Assembly (NCBI RefSeq): GCF_020532555.1
Contig: NZ_JAJBBR010000010.1
Span: 111,206 to 175,205, forward strand
DNA length: 64,000 nt
Direction of reading: 5' to 3'
Origin: Microvirga lenta
GTDB lineage: Bacteria > Pseudomonadota > Alphaproteobacteria > Rhizobiales > Beijerinckiaceae
In this document: one piece after another, positions 47,503 through 56,513 of the stretch
Layout of the letters: every line of letters starts with the position of its first letter
Position numbering within the stretch: the first letter of the stretch is position 1
Translations under genes and position numbers: made by a program
The notes under the pieces: model-generated
What the model saw: the letters and a program-made list of their open reading frames with translations, nothing else
Databases searched by the model: none
Told to the model about the DNA's origin: nothing

Positions 47503-49404
47503 TTACTGAATCTTCGGCGGCTCGTCGAAGTTGAGGCCGGGGAGGCCCGGCAGGCCGCCGGGTTCGCCTGGGGCGCCGAGGCCGGGGATCAGCAGCTCGT
47601 CGAGCTTCTGCTGCACCGCTTCCGGATCGACCACCGGGCCCGCCGCCTTGTAGTGCATCACGATCTGCGGGAAGAGCACGACGATCGCCACCATGATGAG
47701 CTGGATGCACACGAACGGCACCGAACCCCAGTAGATCTGGCCCGTGGTCACCGGCTCCATGCGCTTGCCGGTCACCCGGTCGACGTAAGACACCTTCGGG
47801 GCCACCGAGCGCAGGAAGAACAGGGCGAAGCCGAAGGGCGGGTGCATGAACGAGGTCTGCATGTTCACGCCCAACATGACTCCGAACCAGATCAGGTCGA
47901 TCCCGAGCTTCTCCGCCGCCGGTCCCAGGAGCGGGATGATGATGAAGGCCAGCTCGAAGAAGTCGAGGAAGAAGGCCAGGAAGAACACCAGAATGTTCAC
48001 GAAGACCAGGAAGCCCACCTGACCGCCCGGGAGGGAGGTCAGCAGGTGCTCCACCCAGATATGGCCGTTCACGCCGTAGAAGGTGAGCGAGAACACGCGG
48101 GCGCCGATGAGGATGAAGAGCACGAAGGCGGAGAGCTTCGCGGTGGCTTCGGTGGCCTGACGGATGATGGTGAAGTTGAAGCGGTTGGGGTTGTTGTCGA
48201 TCCTGCGCTTGGCCGCGGCCAGAAGCACGGCGCCGAGCGCCCCCATGGCGCCGCCCTCGGTCGGCGTCGCCAGACCGATGAAGATGGTGCCGAGCACGAG
48301 GAAGATCAGCAGGAGCGGGGGCACCATGACGAAGGTGACCTGCTCCGCCATCCGCGACATCAGGCGGAAGCCCGTGAAGCGCTCGATCAGGCCGACCGCG
48401 AGAGCGTAGACTGCGCCGGCAGCCACCATCTCGGTGGTGAGGGTAAGGGCCTCGTTGTTCTGCTGCTGCAGGAACAGGTAGAGGCCGACGAGAGCCGCCG
48501 TCACCACGACCGACCCGACGAGCCGCCGTGCGCCGAAGGCCTTGTTCATGAGCGCGCAGATCAGGGCCACCACCGTGCTGACGCAGATCGTGAGGATCAC
48601 GAAGTCCGCACCGGCGCGGGTCTCGGTCTGGGACAGGACGTAGTAGCCGACGAGGCCCGAGAACAGGACGAGGACGCCGAGCTGCCAGACGCCGCGCGAG
48701 CCGTTGGGCTCACGGTAACCGATGGCCTCCAGCGGCAGTCCGGGCGCAGCCTTCGGGTTGATCATCGAGGCGAGGAAGATGTAGCTGGCGTAAAGGCCCG
48801 ACAGGATGAGGCCCGGAAGGAACGCGCCCTCGTACATGTCGCCCACGGAGCGGCCGAGCTGGTCGGCCATGACGATGAGGACGAGGGAGGGCGGGATGAT
48901 CTGGGCCAGGGTGCCCGATGCCGCGATGATGCCGGAGGCGAGGCGCCGGTCGTAGCCGTAGCGCAGCATGATCGGCAGCGAGATCAGGCCCATGGAAATG
49001 ACGGAAGCGGCCACCACGCCCGTGGTGGCGGCGAGCAGGGCGCCCACGAACACCACCGCATAGGCGAGACCGCCGCGCACCGGGCCGAAGAGCTGCCCGA
49101 TGGTGTCGAGCAGGTCCTCCGCCATGCCGGAGCGTTCCAGGATGTATCCCATGAAGGTGAAGAACGGGATCGCCAGCAGCACCTCGTTGGACATGGTGCC
49201 GTAGACGCGGTCCGGCATGGCCTGGAGGAGGGGCCAGGAGAGGTTGATGGTCTCCGGCGCCAGCGGGGCGAGCTCCACCGCGATGAAGAAGAACAGCAGG
49301 CCGTTGGCCGCCAGGGCGAAGGCGACCGGGTAGCCGAGGAGCAGGAAGACGACGAGCGCCACGAACATGATCGGCGCGAGGTTCTGGGCGATGAGCTCAG
49401 CCAT
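47503..49404 (-). CDS. TRAP transporter large permease subunit (DctM-type)
   Basis: 633 residues, a long form of the usual ~430-residue M subunit. N-terminal half: PVAFALAANGLLFFF, IPFFTFMGYILERSGMAEDL, GLAYAVVFVGALLAATTGVVAASVISMG, GTLAQIIPPSLVLIVMADQLG are DctM signatures. A ~200-residue insert with extra helices sits in the middle, then GAMGALGAVLLAAAKR and FAFGLALFFLRSVAP-like end. The insert is seen in other long TRAP M proteins of Rhizobiales. Coupled with the Q subunit upstream. No P (binding) protein is adjacent, so the substrate cannot be told. Confidence 0.88.
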   Translation of the reverse strand: MAELIAQNLAPIMFVALVVFLLLGYPVAFALAANGLLFFFIAVELAPLAPETINLSWPLLQAMPDRVYGTMSNEVLLAIPFFTFMGYILERSGMAEDLLDTIGQLFGPVRGGLAYAVVFVGALLAATTGVVAASVISMGLISLPIMLRYGYDRRLASGIIAASGTLAQIIPPSLVLIVMADQLGRSVGDMYEGAFLPGLILSGLYASYIFLASMINPKAAPGLPLEAIGYREPNGSRGVWQLGVLVLFSGLVGYYVLSQTETRAGADFVILTICVSTVVALICALMNKAFGARRLVGSVVVTAALVGLYLFLQQQNNEALTLTTEMVAAGAVYALAVGLIERFTGFRLMSRMAEQVTFVMVPPLLLIFLVLGTIFIGLATPTEGGAMGALGAVLLAAAKRRIDNNPNRFNFTIIRQATEATAKLSAFVLFILIGARVFSLTFYGVNGHIWVEHLLTSLPGGQVGFLVFVNILVFFLAFFLDFFELAFIIIPLLGPAAEKLGIDLIWFGVMLGVNMQTSFMHPPFGFALFFLRSVAPKVSYVDRVTGKRMEPVTTGQIYWGSVPFVCIQLIMVAIVVLFPQIVMHYKAAGPVVDPEAVQQKLDELLIPGLGAPGEPGGLPGLPGLNFDEPPKIQ

Positions 49405-49448
49405 GGACGGAAAACTCCGGAATACGAATAACAGGGCGCTCTACGGGG

Positions 49449-50075
49449 TCAGCGGATGCCGTCGCCCGGAGGTTCGCCGCCTGAAGTGGCGTTCTTCTCG
49501 GCCAGTTCTGCGATGAGCCGCTCCGCCTCCACTTCAGGGCTGTGGTGACCGGTCGCGGCATGCTCGTCGACGAGCTGGCCCCGCATGATCGCGATGCGCT
49601 TGATGAGTTCGCTCAGCCACTGGAGCGCCAGCGAGATGAACCCCAGGAGGATGAGGCCCTTCGCCGGCCAGATCAGCAGGCCGCCCGCGTTGGAGGAGAC
49701 CTCGCCGGATTCGTAGGAGCGGATGAAGTAGGGCACCGAGAGGTAGAGCATCAGCGCCACGAAGGGGAACAGGAAGAACAGATGGCCGATCAGGTCGATC
49801 GTGTCCCGTCCCCGCTTGGAGAGCTTGTTCGAGATGATGTCGATGCGGATGTGCTCGTTGACCCTCAGGGTCCAGGCGGCGCAGAGCATGAAGACCGCGC
49901 CGAAGAGATACCATTGCAGCTCGAGCCAGGCGTTCGAGGAAACGCCGAAGAGACGCCGGATGATGGCGTTGATGGCCGAGACCAGGATCGCGATCACGAT
50001 GGCCCAGGCCGCGGTCTTGCCGACGCGCTCGTTGATGGCGTCGATGATGCGGGATAGCTGAAGGAGCGCTGCCAC
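49449..50075 (-). CDS. TRAP transporter small permease subunit (DctQ-type)
   Basis: 208 residues, four membrane helices with the DctQ pattern (RIIDAINERVGKTAAWAIVIAIL, LEVEL-like WLELQWYLFGAVFMLCAAWTLRVNEHIRIDI). The C-terminal ~40 residues after the last helix are charged and poorly conserved. GTG start at 50075 with AGGGGGGAAG upstream. Followed by the M subunit after 44 bases. Confidence 0.88.
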   Translation of the reverse strand: MAALLQLSRIIDAINERVGKTAAWAIVIAILVSAINAIIRRLFGVSSNAWLELQWYLFGAVFMLCAAWTLRVNEHIRIDIISNKLSKRGRDTIDLIGHLFFLFPFVALMLYLSVPYFIRSYESGEVSSNAGGLLIWPAKGLILLGFISLALQWLSELIKRIAIMRGQLVDEHAATGHHSPEVEAERLIAELAEKNATSGGEPPGDGIR

Positions 50076-50392
50076 CTGTCTTCCCCCCTGTCGTTATTGG
50101 TTTGAAATTGCAGCCTAGCTAACGGAGATGCTCCGGCTTCGCTAGTGCCGCAATAGTCTAATGAATGGTTCCGGGTCAGTAGCGGGGATACTTTCGTGTC
50201 GCAAGATACCCCGTTGTTAAAAGTTTAGGCAGCCCAAGGCTTTCCGGGAGAGCCGAAACTTGCGGGCAGGTCCGCTGCCGATCCTGCTTCCGGTATGCTG
50301 CAGGGCCGCAAGTGAGCAGGCGAAGGGAGCAAGGCGGTGGTGGTGTCTTGCCGCAGGCGCGGCTATAAGAGCCTGACCTCAAGGGGGCGACC
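50076..50392. other. 317-bp divergent intergenic region
   Basis: Lies between the divergently transcribed TRAP small permease and the NnrU-like gene, so it must hold promoters for both. A short hairpin CGGAG-ATG-CTCCG is present near 50123. No ORF or clear box motif is convincing. Confidence 0.6.
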
Positions 50393-50986
50393 GTGACGCT
50401 GCTTGTTCTGGGCCTGATCGTTTTCCTCGGCACCCATGCCTTCAGCATGGCGCGAAAGAGCCGCGCCTCGCTTGTCGCAAGACTGGGCGAGGGGCCCTAC
50501 AAGGGATTGTACTCCCTGCTGTCGCTGGCGGGAATCGTGCTGATCTCCATCGGCTACGGGCAATACCGCGGGTCGGGCTACATCCCGGTGTGGGATCCGC
50601 CGGTCTGGACCCGCCACCTGGCGCTGCTCCTGGTCTGGTTCGCCTTCGTTTTCTTCGTGGCGGCCTATCTGCCCGGGCGGATCAAGCGGACCCTGAAGCA
50701 TCCCATGCTCGCGGGCGTGAAGGTCTGGGCGCTGGCGCATCTCCTCGCCAACGGCGACCTCGGCTCCATCGTGCTGTTCGGGTCCTTCCTGGCCTGGGCG
50801 GTGGCGGCGCGCATCAGCGTGAAGCGCCGCGACGAGGCCGTTCCCCACGGGGCGCCCCTGGAGCCGCCGGCGGGCCTGCGGAACGACGCTCTCGCCATCG
50901 CCATCGGTACGGTCGTCTACATCGCCTTCGTGGTCTGGCTCCACCCGCTCCTGATCGGCGTTCCCGTCCTGCCCGGAGCGGCCTGA
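50393..50986 (+). CDS. NnrU family membrane protein
   Basis: 197 residues with five to six membrane helices. LVLGLIVFLGTHAFSM, the central GYIPVWDPPVWTRHLALLLVWFAFVF and HPMLAGVKVWALAHLLANGDLGSIVLFGSFLAWAV match NnrU, a protein first described with nitric oxide and nitrite reduction genes, whose biochemistry is unclear. None of those genes is nearby. GTG start with AGGGGG upstream. Confidence 0.88.
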   Translation: MTLLVLGLIVFLGTHAFSMARKSRASLVARLGEGPYKGLYSLLSLAGIVLISIGYGQYRGSGYIPVWDPPVWTRHLALLLVWFAFVFFVAAYLPGRIKRTLKHPMLAGVKVWALAHLLANGDLGSIVLFGSFLAWAVAARISVKRRDEAVPHGAPLEPPAGLRNDALAIAIGTVVYIAFVVWLHPLLIGVPVLPGAA

Positions 50987-51151
50987 GCCGCCGGATCCTG
51001 CGCCGCAGGGCTTTTCTCGGGCCCGCGCCATCCCTATTGAAGGGTTTCAAGAAAAAAGCCTGCGATGCGATCGGCCTCTCGCCTTGGGCGGGGGCGTGTG
51101 CTAGGCGACCCACTTCGATGGAGGAGGCGGCCCCGAGGCCGCAGAACAAGT

Positions 51152-51823
51152 ATGGCTCCGAAAGACGAGTTCATCCGCGAGGTCGACGAGGAATATCGCC
51201 GCGACCAGATGGCCCAGATCTGGAACCGCTACAGCGGTGTCATCATCGGCATTGCGCTTCTCGTGGTCGTCGCCGTCGGCGGCTGGCGCTACTGGCAGTA
51301 CCGTCAGGAAGCCCAGTCCCAGGCTGCCGCCCTGCGCTACGAGGAAGCTCTGCAGCTGTCCCGCGAGGAAAAGAACCAGGAGGCGCAGGCCGCCCTGGAA
51401 GCCCTCGCGAAGGAAGACGGCAGCGGATACGGCTTCCTTTCCCGCTTCCGTCTCGCGGCCGAACTCGGAAGCCAGAACGCCGAGAACGGCGCGTCGGCCT
51501 ACGAGGCCCTTGCCAACGATTCCAGCCTGAGCCCGCTCTGGCAGGATCTGGCGCGCCTGCGCGCCGCGTGGCTCCGGTTCGACACGGCGGATCCGGCGCA
51601 ACTGCGCCCAGCCCTGGAGCGTTTGGCCGTGCCGACGAATGCATGGCGCCATTCCGCAAGGGAACTTCTTGGCCTCTCAGGCTTGAAAGCCAATGACATG
51701 GATTACGCCGGCCGGTGGTTCGACCAGATCGCGGCCGACCGCGAGACGCCCTCGGCTCTGAGGCAGCGCCTCGCGATCTACACCGCCCTGGTGGCTGGCG
51801 GCGCCGTTCAGGTCACGCAGTAG
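51152..51823 (+). CDS. YfgM-like tetratricopeptide membrane protein
   Basis: 223 residues. One membrane helix near the N-terminus ([22 protein letters not shown], about 27-48) with a large periplasmic TPR-like part. This is the pattern of YfgM, an ancillary SecYEG/periplasmic chaperone-associated factor. In many proteobacteria yfgM-bamB-der is the gene order; here der follows after 23 bases without bamB between. Confidence 0.82.
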   Translation: MAPKDEFIREVDEEYRRDQMAQIWNRYSGVIIGIALLVVVAVGGWRYWQYRQEAQSQAAALRYEEALQLSREEKNQEAQAALEALAKEDGSGYGFLSRFRLAAELGSQNAENGASAYEALANDSSLSPLWQDLARLRAAWLRFDTADPAQLRPALERLAVPTNAWRHSARELLGLSGLKANDMDYAGRWFDQIAADRETPSALRQRLAIYTALVAGGAVQVTQ

Positions 51824-51846
51824 TTTACAAAAGGGAGAGGCAGGAC

Positions 51847-53193
51847 ATGACGCCTACCGTCGCCATTGTCGGGCGGCCGAATGTCGGCAAATCGACCCTG
51901 TTCAACCGCCTCGTCGGCAAGAAACTCGCCCTGGTCGACGACCGCCCGGGCGTAACCCGCGACCGGCGTGAAGGCGAGGCGCGTCTCGGCGACCTGGAAT
52001 TCCGCATCGTCGACACGGCGGGGCTCGAAGAGGCGACGGAGGAATCGCTCCTCGGCCGCATGCGCGCGCAGACCGAAGCCGCCATCGGCGATGCCGACGT
52101 GATCCTCTTCGTCATCGACGCCCGCGTCGGCATCCTGCCCGCCGACCGTCCCTTTGCGGAGATGGTCCGCCGCTCCGGCAAGCCCGTCATCCTCATCGCC
52201 AACAAGGCCGAGGGCGGCGCGGGCATGGCCGGGGCCTACGATGCCTTCTCGCTGGGCCTGGGCGATCCGATTCCCTTCTCGGCCGAACATGGCGAGGGTC
52301 TTGCCGATCTGTTCGAGGCCCTGATGCCTCACTTCCCCGAGCCCGACGAGGACGAGGAAGACGAGGAGGATCCCAACAAGCCGCTCAAGGTCGCCATCGT
52401 CGGCCGCCCCAATGCGGGCAAGTCCACCCTCATCAACCGCATGGTGGGCGAGGAGAGGCTGCTGACCGGCCCCGAGGCCGGCATCACCCGCGATTCCATC
52501 TCTCTCGATTGGCAGTGGCGCGGCCGGCCGATCAAGCTGTTCGACACGGCGGGGCTGCGCAAGCGGGCGCGGGTCGAGGACAAGCTGGAAAAGCTCTCCG
52601 TCGCCGATGCCCTGCGCGCCGTGCAGTTCGCCGAGGTCGTCGTCGTGCTGCTGGATGCGACGATTCCCTTCGAGAAACAGGACCTCTCCATCGTCGATCT
52701 CATCGAGCAGGAGGGCCGCGCCCTCGTGATCGGCGTCAACAAGTGGGATCTGGTGGCCGATCAGCCGGGCCTGCTGAAGGATCTCAAGGAAAAGGCCACC
52801 CGCCTGCTGCCGCAGGTGCGGGGCGCGCCCGTGGTGCCGGTCTCCGGCCTCGCCGGCAGCGGCATTGATCCGCTCATGAAGGCGGTCATGCAGGTCTACC
52901 AGACCTGGAACACCCGCATCTCGACCGCGCGGCTCAACCAGTGGCTCGGAGAGGCGATCGAGGCCAACCCGCCTCCGGCCGTCTCCGGACGCCGGATCAA
53001 GATCCGCTACATGACCCAGGTGAAGTCCCGACCGCCGCACTTCGCCATCTTCGGCAACCAGCTCGATGCCCTGCCGAAGAGCTACACCCGCTATCTGGTG
53101 AACGGCATCCGGGAAGCCTTCGAGCTTCCGGGCGTGCCGATCCGCGTGTCGCTCCGGATGGGGCAGAACCCGTTCGACAAGGGGCGGAAGTAG
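51847..53193 (+). CDS. der: ribosome biogenesis GTPase Der
   Basis: 448 residues; needed for 50S assembly. Two GTPase domains: G1 [11 protein letters not shown] and [11 protein letters not shown], with NKAE and NKWD as G4 motifs, separated by an acidic linker ([13 protein letters not shown]). A KH-like C-terminal domain follows ([22 protein letters not shown]). ATG 51847 with AGG-rich sequence upstream. It is co-transcribed with the YfgM-like gene. Confidence 0.96.
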   Translation: MTPTVAIVGRPNVGKSTLFNRLVGKKLALVDDRPGVTRDRREGEARLGDLEFRIVDTAGLEEATEESLLGRMRAQTEAAIGDADVILFVIDARVGILPADRPFAEMVRRSGKPVILIANKAEGGAGMAGAYDAFSLGLGDPIPFSAEHGEGLADLFEALMPHFPEPDEDEEDEEDPNKPLKVAIVGRPNAGKSTLINRMVGEERLLTGPEAGITRDSISLDWQWRGRPIKLFDTAGLRKRARVEDKLEKLSVADALRAVQFAEVVVVLLDATIPFEKQDLSIVDLIEQEGRALVIGVNKWDLVADQPGLLKDLKEKATRLLPQVRGAPVVPVSGLAGSGIDPLMKAVMQVYQTWNTRISTARLNQWLGEAIEANPPPAVSGRRIKIRYMTQVKSRPPHFAIFGNQLDALPKSYTRYLVNGIREAFELPGVPIRVSLRMGQNPFDKGRK

Positions 53194-53238
53194 AAGCGCC
53201 GGGCTTCCTCCGCAGCCGGAATTCAGAGCCTGCGAACG

Positions 53239-53269
53239 AAAATGGCCGGGACGATGCCCGGCCATTTTT
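53239..53269. terminator. bidirectional terminator between der and SDR
   Basis: Perfect 12-bp inverted repeat AAAATGGCCGGG / CCCGGCCATTTT with a 6-base loop and T/A runs on both sides, between the convergent ends of der and the SDR gene. Confidence 0.88.
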
Positions 53270-53287
53270 GCTGATGGGGTCTTTCGC

Positions 53288-54031
53288 TCAAGCCGGCATC
53301 TGCGGCTCGATCACCTTTCCGCCGAGGGTGAAGTCGTAGATCTTGCCGGTCTCGTTCCAGCTCGGCAGGGCGAGCTTCACGAAATGGGGGGCGAGGTCTT
53401 CCGGCGTCTTCAGCGTCAGCGGGTCCTCTCCCGGCATCGCCGCGCGGCGCATGTTGGTGCGAAGCGCCCCGGGGCTCAGCAGCATGGCCTTGACCGGGGT
53501 GGTGACCGTCTCGGCGGCATAGGTGCGGACCAGGGCCTCGAGGGCGGCCTTCGAGATCGAATAGACGCCCCAATAGGCCTTGCACTTATGGGCGGCGCCC
53601 GAGGTCACGAAGACGGCCCGGCCCGCATCGGACGCGCGCAGCAGCGGATCCAGGGAGCGGATCAGGCGGTAATTCGCCGTGACGTTGATGGCCATCACCT
53701 CGTCCCAGACCGGCTGGTCGACATGGGTGATCGGGGCGAGTTCGCCCAGGATTCCCGCATTGCCGATGACGATGTCGAGCTTGCCCCAGCGCTCGTAGAT
53801 CGCGGCGCCCAGGCGGTCGATGGCCTCGAAGTCCTTGAGGTTTACCGGAACGAGGGTGGCCGTGGAGCCCTTGGCGCGGATCTCGTCGTCGAGCGACTCC
53901 AGCGCGCCCTGGGTGCGGGCGAGGGCGACGATGTGCGCGCCGGCCTCGGCCAGGGCGAGGGCCGCCGCGCGGCCGATGCCGCGCGAGGCGCCGGTGACGA
54001 CCGCAACGCGGTTCGAGAGAGGCTTGTCCAT
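53288..54031 (-). CDS. short-chain dehydrogenase/reductase
   Basis: 247-residue classical SDR. Cofactor motif VVTGASRGIGRAAALALAEAG, NNAG-type loop DIVIGNAGILG, catalytic YWGVYSISKAALEAL (Tyr and Lys) and a Ser in VFVTSGAAHK. Arg in place of Asp after the second strand hints at NADP, not certain. It starts 6 bases after the purF stop, a neighbourhood conserved in Rhizobiales, but its substrate is unknown. Confidence 0.9.
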   Translation of the reverse strand: MDKPLSNRVAVVTGASRGIGRAAALALAEAGAHIVALARTQGALESLDDEIRAKGSTATLVPVNLKDFEAIDRLGAAIYERWGKLDIVIGNAGILGELAPITHVDQPVWDEVMAINVTANYRLIRSLDPLLRASDAGRAVFVTSGAAHKCKAYWGVYSISKAALEALVRTYAAETVTTPVKAMLLSPGALRTNMRRAAMPGEDPLTLKTPEDLAPHFVKLALPSWNETGKIYDFTLGGKVIEPQMPA

Positions 54032-54037
54032 GAGTCT

Positions 54038-55525
54038 TCAGTCGGCTTCGGCAAGAAGGGCGAGGCGGCGCGGGGTGGCCACGGTCAGGTCGGTCAGCGC
54101 AGTCGGATAGTCGCCGGTGAAGCAATGATCCGTGAATTGCGGCTGGTCCGGATTGCGGCCCTCCTCGCCCATGGCCCGGTAGATGCCCTCGATGGACAGG
54201 AAGGCCAGCGAATCCGCGCCGATATATTCCCGCATCTGCTCGAGGTTGTGGGTCGCGGCGAGTAGCTTTTCCTTCTCGGGCGTGTCGATGCCGTAGAAGT
54301 CCGGATGGGTGATCGGCGGGCTGGCGATGCGGAAATGGACCTCCTTGGCGCCGGCCTCGCGCATCATGCGCACGATCTTCACCGAGGTGGTGCCGCGCAC
54401 CAGGCTGTCGTCCACGAGCACGATCCGCTTGCCCTCGATGGCCGAGCGGTTCGCCGAGTGCTTCATGCGCACGCCGAGCTCGCGCACGGACTGGGTCGGC
54501 TGGATGAAGGTGCGGCCGACATAGTGGTTGCGGATGATGCCGAGTTCATAGGGCAGGCCGTAGGACTGGGCAAAGCCCAGGGCCGCCGGCACGCCGGAAT
54601 CCGGCACCGGAATGACCACGTCCGCATCGGCCGGGGCTTCCCGGGCCAGCTCGCGGCCCATGCCCTTGCGCACCTCGTAGACGCTCTTGCCGTTCACGAT
54701 GGAATCGGGACGGGCGAAGTAGATGTATTCGAAGATGCAGGGGCGGGGCGCCTGCTTGGGCGCGAAGCGGAAGGACTCGATGCCCTCGTCCGAGATCACC
54801 ACGCATTCGCCGTTCTCGATGTCGCGGACGAAGCGGGCGCCGATGATGTCGAGGGCGCAGGTCTCGGAGGTGAGGATGTAGCGGCCGTCGAGTTCGCCCA
54901 GCACCAGCGGGCGGATGCCCAGCGGGTCGCGGGCGCCGATCAGCTTCTTGTTGGTCAAGGCCACGAGGGCATAGGCCCCCTCGATCTTCTGGATCGCCTC
55001 GACGAAGCGGTCGACGACCCGGTCCTGCCGGCTGCGGGCGACCAGGTGGACGATCACCTCCGTATCGGTGGTGGACTGGCAGATGGCGCCGTCGCGGATG
55101 AGGTTGCGCCGCAGGGTGAGGCCGTTGGTGAGGTTGCCGTTGTGGGCCACCGCGAAGCCGCCGCCGTCAAGCTCGGCGAAGAGAGGCTGCACGTTGCGCA
55201 GCACGGTCTCGCCGGTGGTGGAATAGCGCACGTGGCCGATGGCCGAGAGGCCCTCCAGGCGCTCGATGATCGCCCGGTCGGAGAAGCTGTCGCCGACGAG
55301 GCCGAGCCGGCGCTCGGAATGGAAGACGTGGCCGTCGAAGGAGACGATGCCCGCCGCCTCCTGGCCGCGATGCTGGAGGGCATGGAGACCGAGCGCGGTA
55401 ATGGCCGCCGAATCCGGGTGGCCGTAGATGCCGAACACGCCGCATTCTTCGCGCAGGGTATCGCCGTCGAGGTCGAGGTCCACCTGCTTCGGTTGGACCT
55501 GCCACGTCTCAGACAGAGCAGCCAT
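54038..55525 (-). CDS. purF: amidophosphoribosyltransferase
   Basis: 495 residues; makes phosphoribosylamine from PRPP and glutamine, the first step of purine synthesis. The N-terminal nucleophile is Cys28, preceded by a 27-residue propeptide that is normally cleaved (REECGVFGIYG). PRPP motif VLVDDSLVRGTTS. Of the four cysteines that hold a 4Fe-4S cluster in the Bacillus-type enzyme, C in CIFEYIYFARPDS and HCFTGDYP remain but the other two positions read PDFYGID and TDH, so a cluster is unlikely. ATG 55525 is chosen: AAGGA is 7 bases upstream. Confidence 0.94.
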   Translation of the reverse strand: MAALSETWQVQPKQVDLDLDGDTLREECGVFGIYGHPDSAAITALGLHALQHRGQEAAGIVSFDGHVFHSERRLGLVGDSFSDRAIIERLEGLSAIGHVRYSTTGETVLRNVQPLFAELDGGGFAVAHNGNLTNGLTLRRNLIRDGAICQSTTDTEVIVHLVARSRQDRVVDRFVEAIQKIEGAYALVALTNKKLIGARDPLGIRPLVLGELDGRYILTSETCALDIIGARFVRDIENGECVVISDEGIESFRFAPKQAPRPCIFEYIYFARPDSIVNGKSVYEVRKGMGRELAREAPADADVVIPVPDSGVPAALGFAQSYGLPYELGIIRNHYVGRTFIQPTQSVRELGVRMKHSANRSAIEGKRIVLVDDSLVRGTTSVKIVRMMREAGAKEVHFRIASPPITHPDFYGIDTPEKEKLLAATHNLEQMREYIGADSLAFLSIEGIYRAMGEEGRNPDQPQFTDHCFTGDYPTALTDLTVATPRRLALLAEAD

Positions 55526-55638
55526 CATCTTTTCCTTGGGTGCACGCCACACCAACGGCGTGAGAGCGCTATGTAGTGACTCTCAAACCGTTAGCCAATG
55601 TCTATTCCTGTCGCCCCCCGATGCGCGAGCCGAATGGC

Positions 55639-56262
55639 TCAGCCGCGGCGCGGGGGAGGCTGGGTCGCAGGGGCCGGAGCGCCCGGCGCCGCCGGGGCCG
55701 TGCCGCGCTGCGGATCGGGCTCGACCGGCTCGGCGGGTTCCGCATCCGGGGCGCCGCGCTCCCGCAGCCGCTGGATCAGGGCTTCCGCGTTTTCCGGCAG
55801 CATGGCGATGATGCTGTCCCGCGTGTCCTCCATGGCCGGCCGGGTGCGCGAAGCGGTGGCCCATTCCGGGTTCTTGCCCTGGAGCAGCCAGCTCATGAAG
55901 GCCCAGCCGATCACGCAGATCAGGAAGCCGCGTGCCGCGCCGAAGACCAGGCCCAGGGTCCGGTCCAGGGCGCCGATCCGGGAATCGAGGATCAGGTCGG
56001 AGATCTGGACCGTGATGATGGACACGACGATGAGGGTGATGACGAAGATGCCGCCGATGGCGGCCACCAGCGCGACCGTGTTGCTGCTGATGTATTGCTG
56101 CGCCAGGGGCAGGGCCATCGGGTGCAGGTACCAGGCTGCCGCAGCGGCCACCAGCCAGGCGACGATCGCGAGCACCTCGCGCGTGAAGCCGCGCACCGCA
56201 GCCAGGAGCGCCGAGATGATGACGACGCCGATGACGACCAGATCCAGAACCGAAAAGGACAT
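55639..56262 (-). CDS. cvpA: CvpA family protein
   Basis: 207 residues with four membrane helices (LDLVVIGVVIISALLAAVRG, REVLAIVAWLVAAAAAWYL, VALVAAIGGIFVITLIVV) and GALDRTLGLVFGAARGFLICV. A Pro/Ala-rich C-terminal tail of ~60 residues is unlike shorter relatives. CvpA is linked to envelope stress and, in E. coli, colicin V export; it is often next to purF. The gap to purF is 113 bases, so co-transcription is likely. Confidence 0.9.
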   Translation of the reverse strand: MSFSVLDLVVIGVVIISALLAAVRGFTREVLAIVAWLVAAAAAWYLHPMALPLAQQYISSNTVALVAAIGGIFVITLIVVSIITVQISDLILDSRIGALDRTLGLVFGAARGFLICVIGWAFMSWLLQGKNPEWATASRTRPAMEDTRDSIIAMLPENAEALIQRLRERGAPDAEPAEPVEPDPQRGTAPAAPGAPAPATQPPPRRG

Positions 56263-56461
56263 AAGCCAAGCCTACGCAGAGAACAGGGTGGGGCCGCATT
56301 CGCGGGTTCAGGGCTCGGGCTGTATACCCTCAAGAATGCGGTTCGTCACCCCACGGCTGTCGGAAGCTTGGCCGACTTAGGAGCCAAGTCTTCGGACCGG
56401 CCCCGAACCATGTGAACGGGGCGGCCGCAGGGCCGCGCGAAGCGCTGGGCAGGCATGGAAA

Positions 56462-56487
56462 AACCCCGGCGGAGGGCCGCCGGGGTT
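56462..56487 (-). terminator. terminator of the 410-residue RTX gene
   Basis: Perfect 11-bp stem AACCCCGGCGG / CCGCCGGGGTT, 4-base loop, followed by TTTTT on the minus strand, 26 bases after the stop. Confidence 0.85.
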
Positions 56488-56513
56488 CGGTTCGTTTGCG
56501 GCAGGGCCGGCGA

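Noticed and set aside
47479..49431. 650-residue frame opposite DctM
   Set aside because: Same artefact: His/Asp/Glu-rich antisense of a membrane protein gene.
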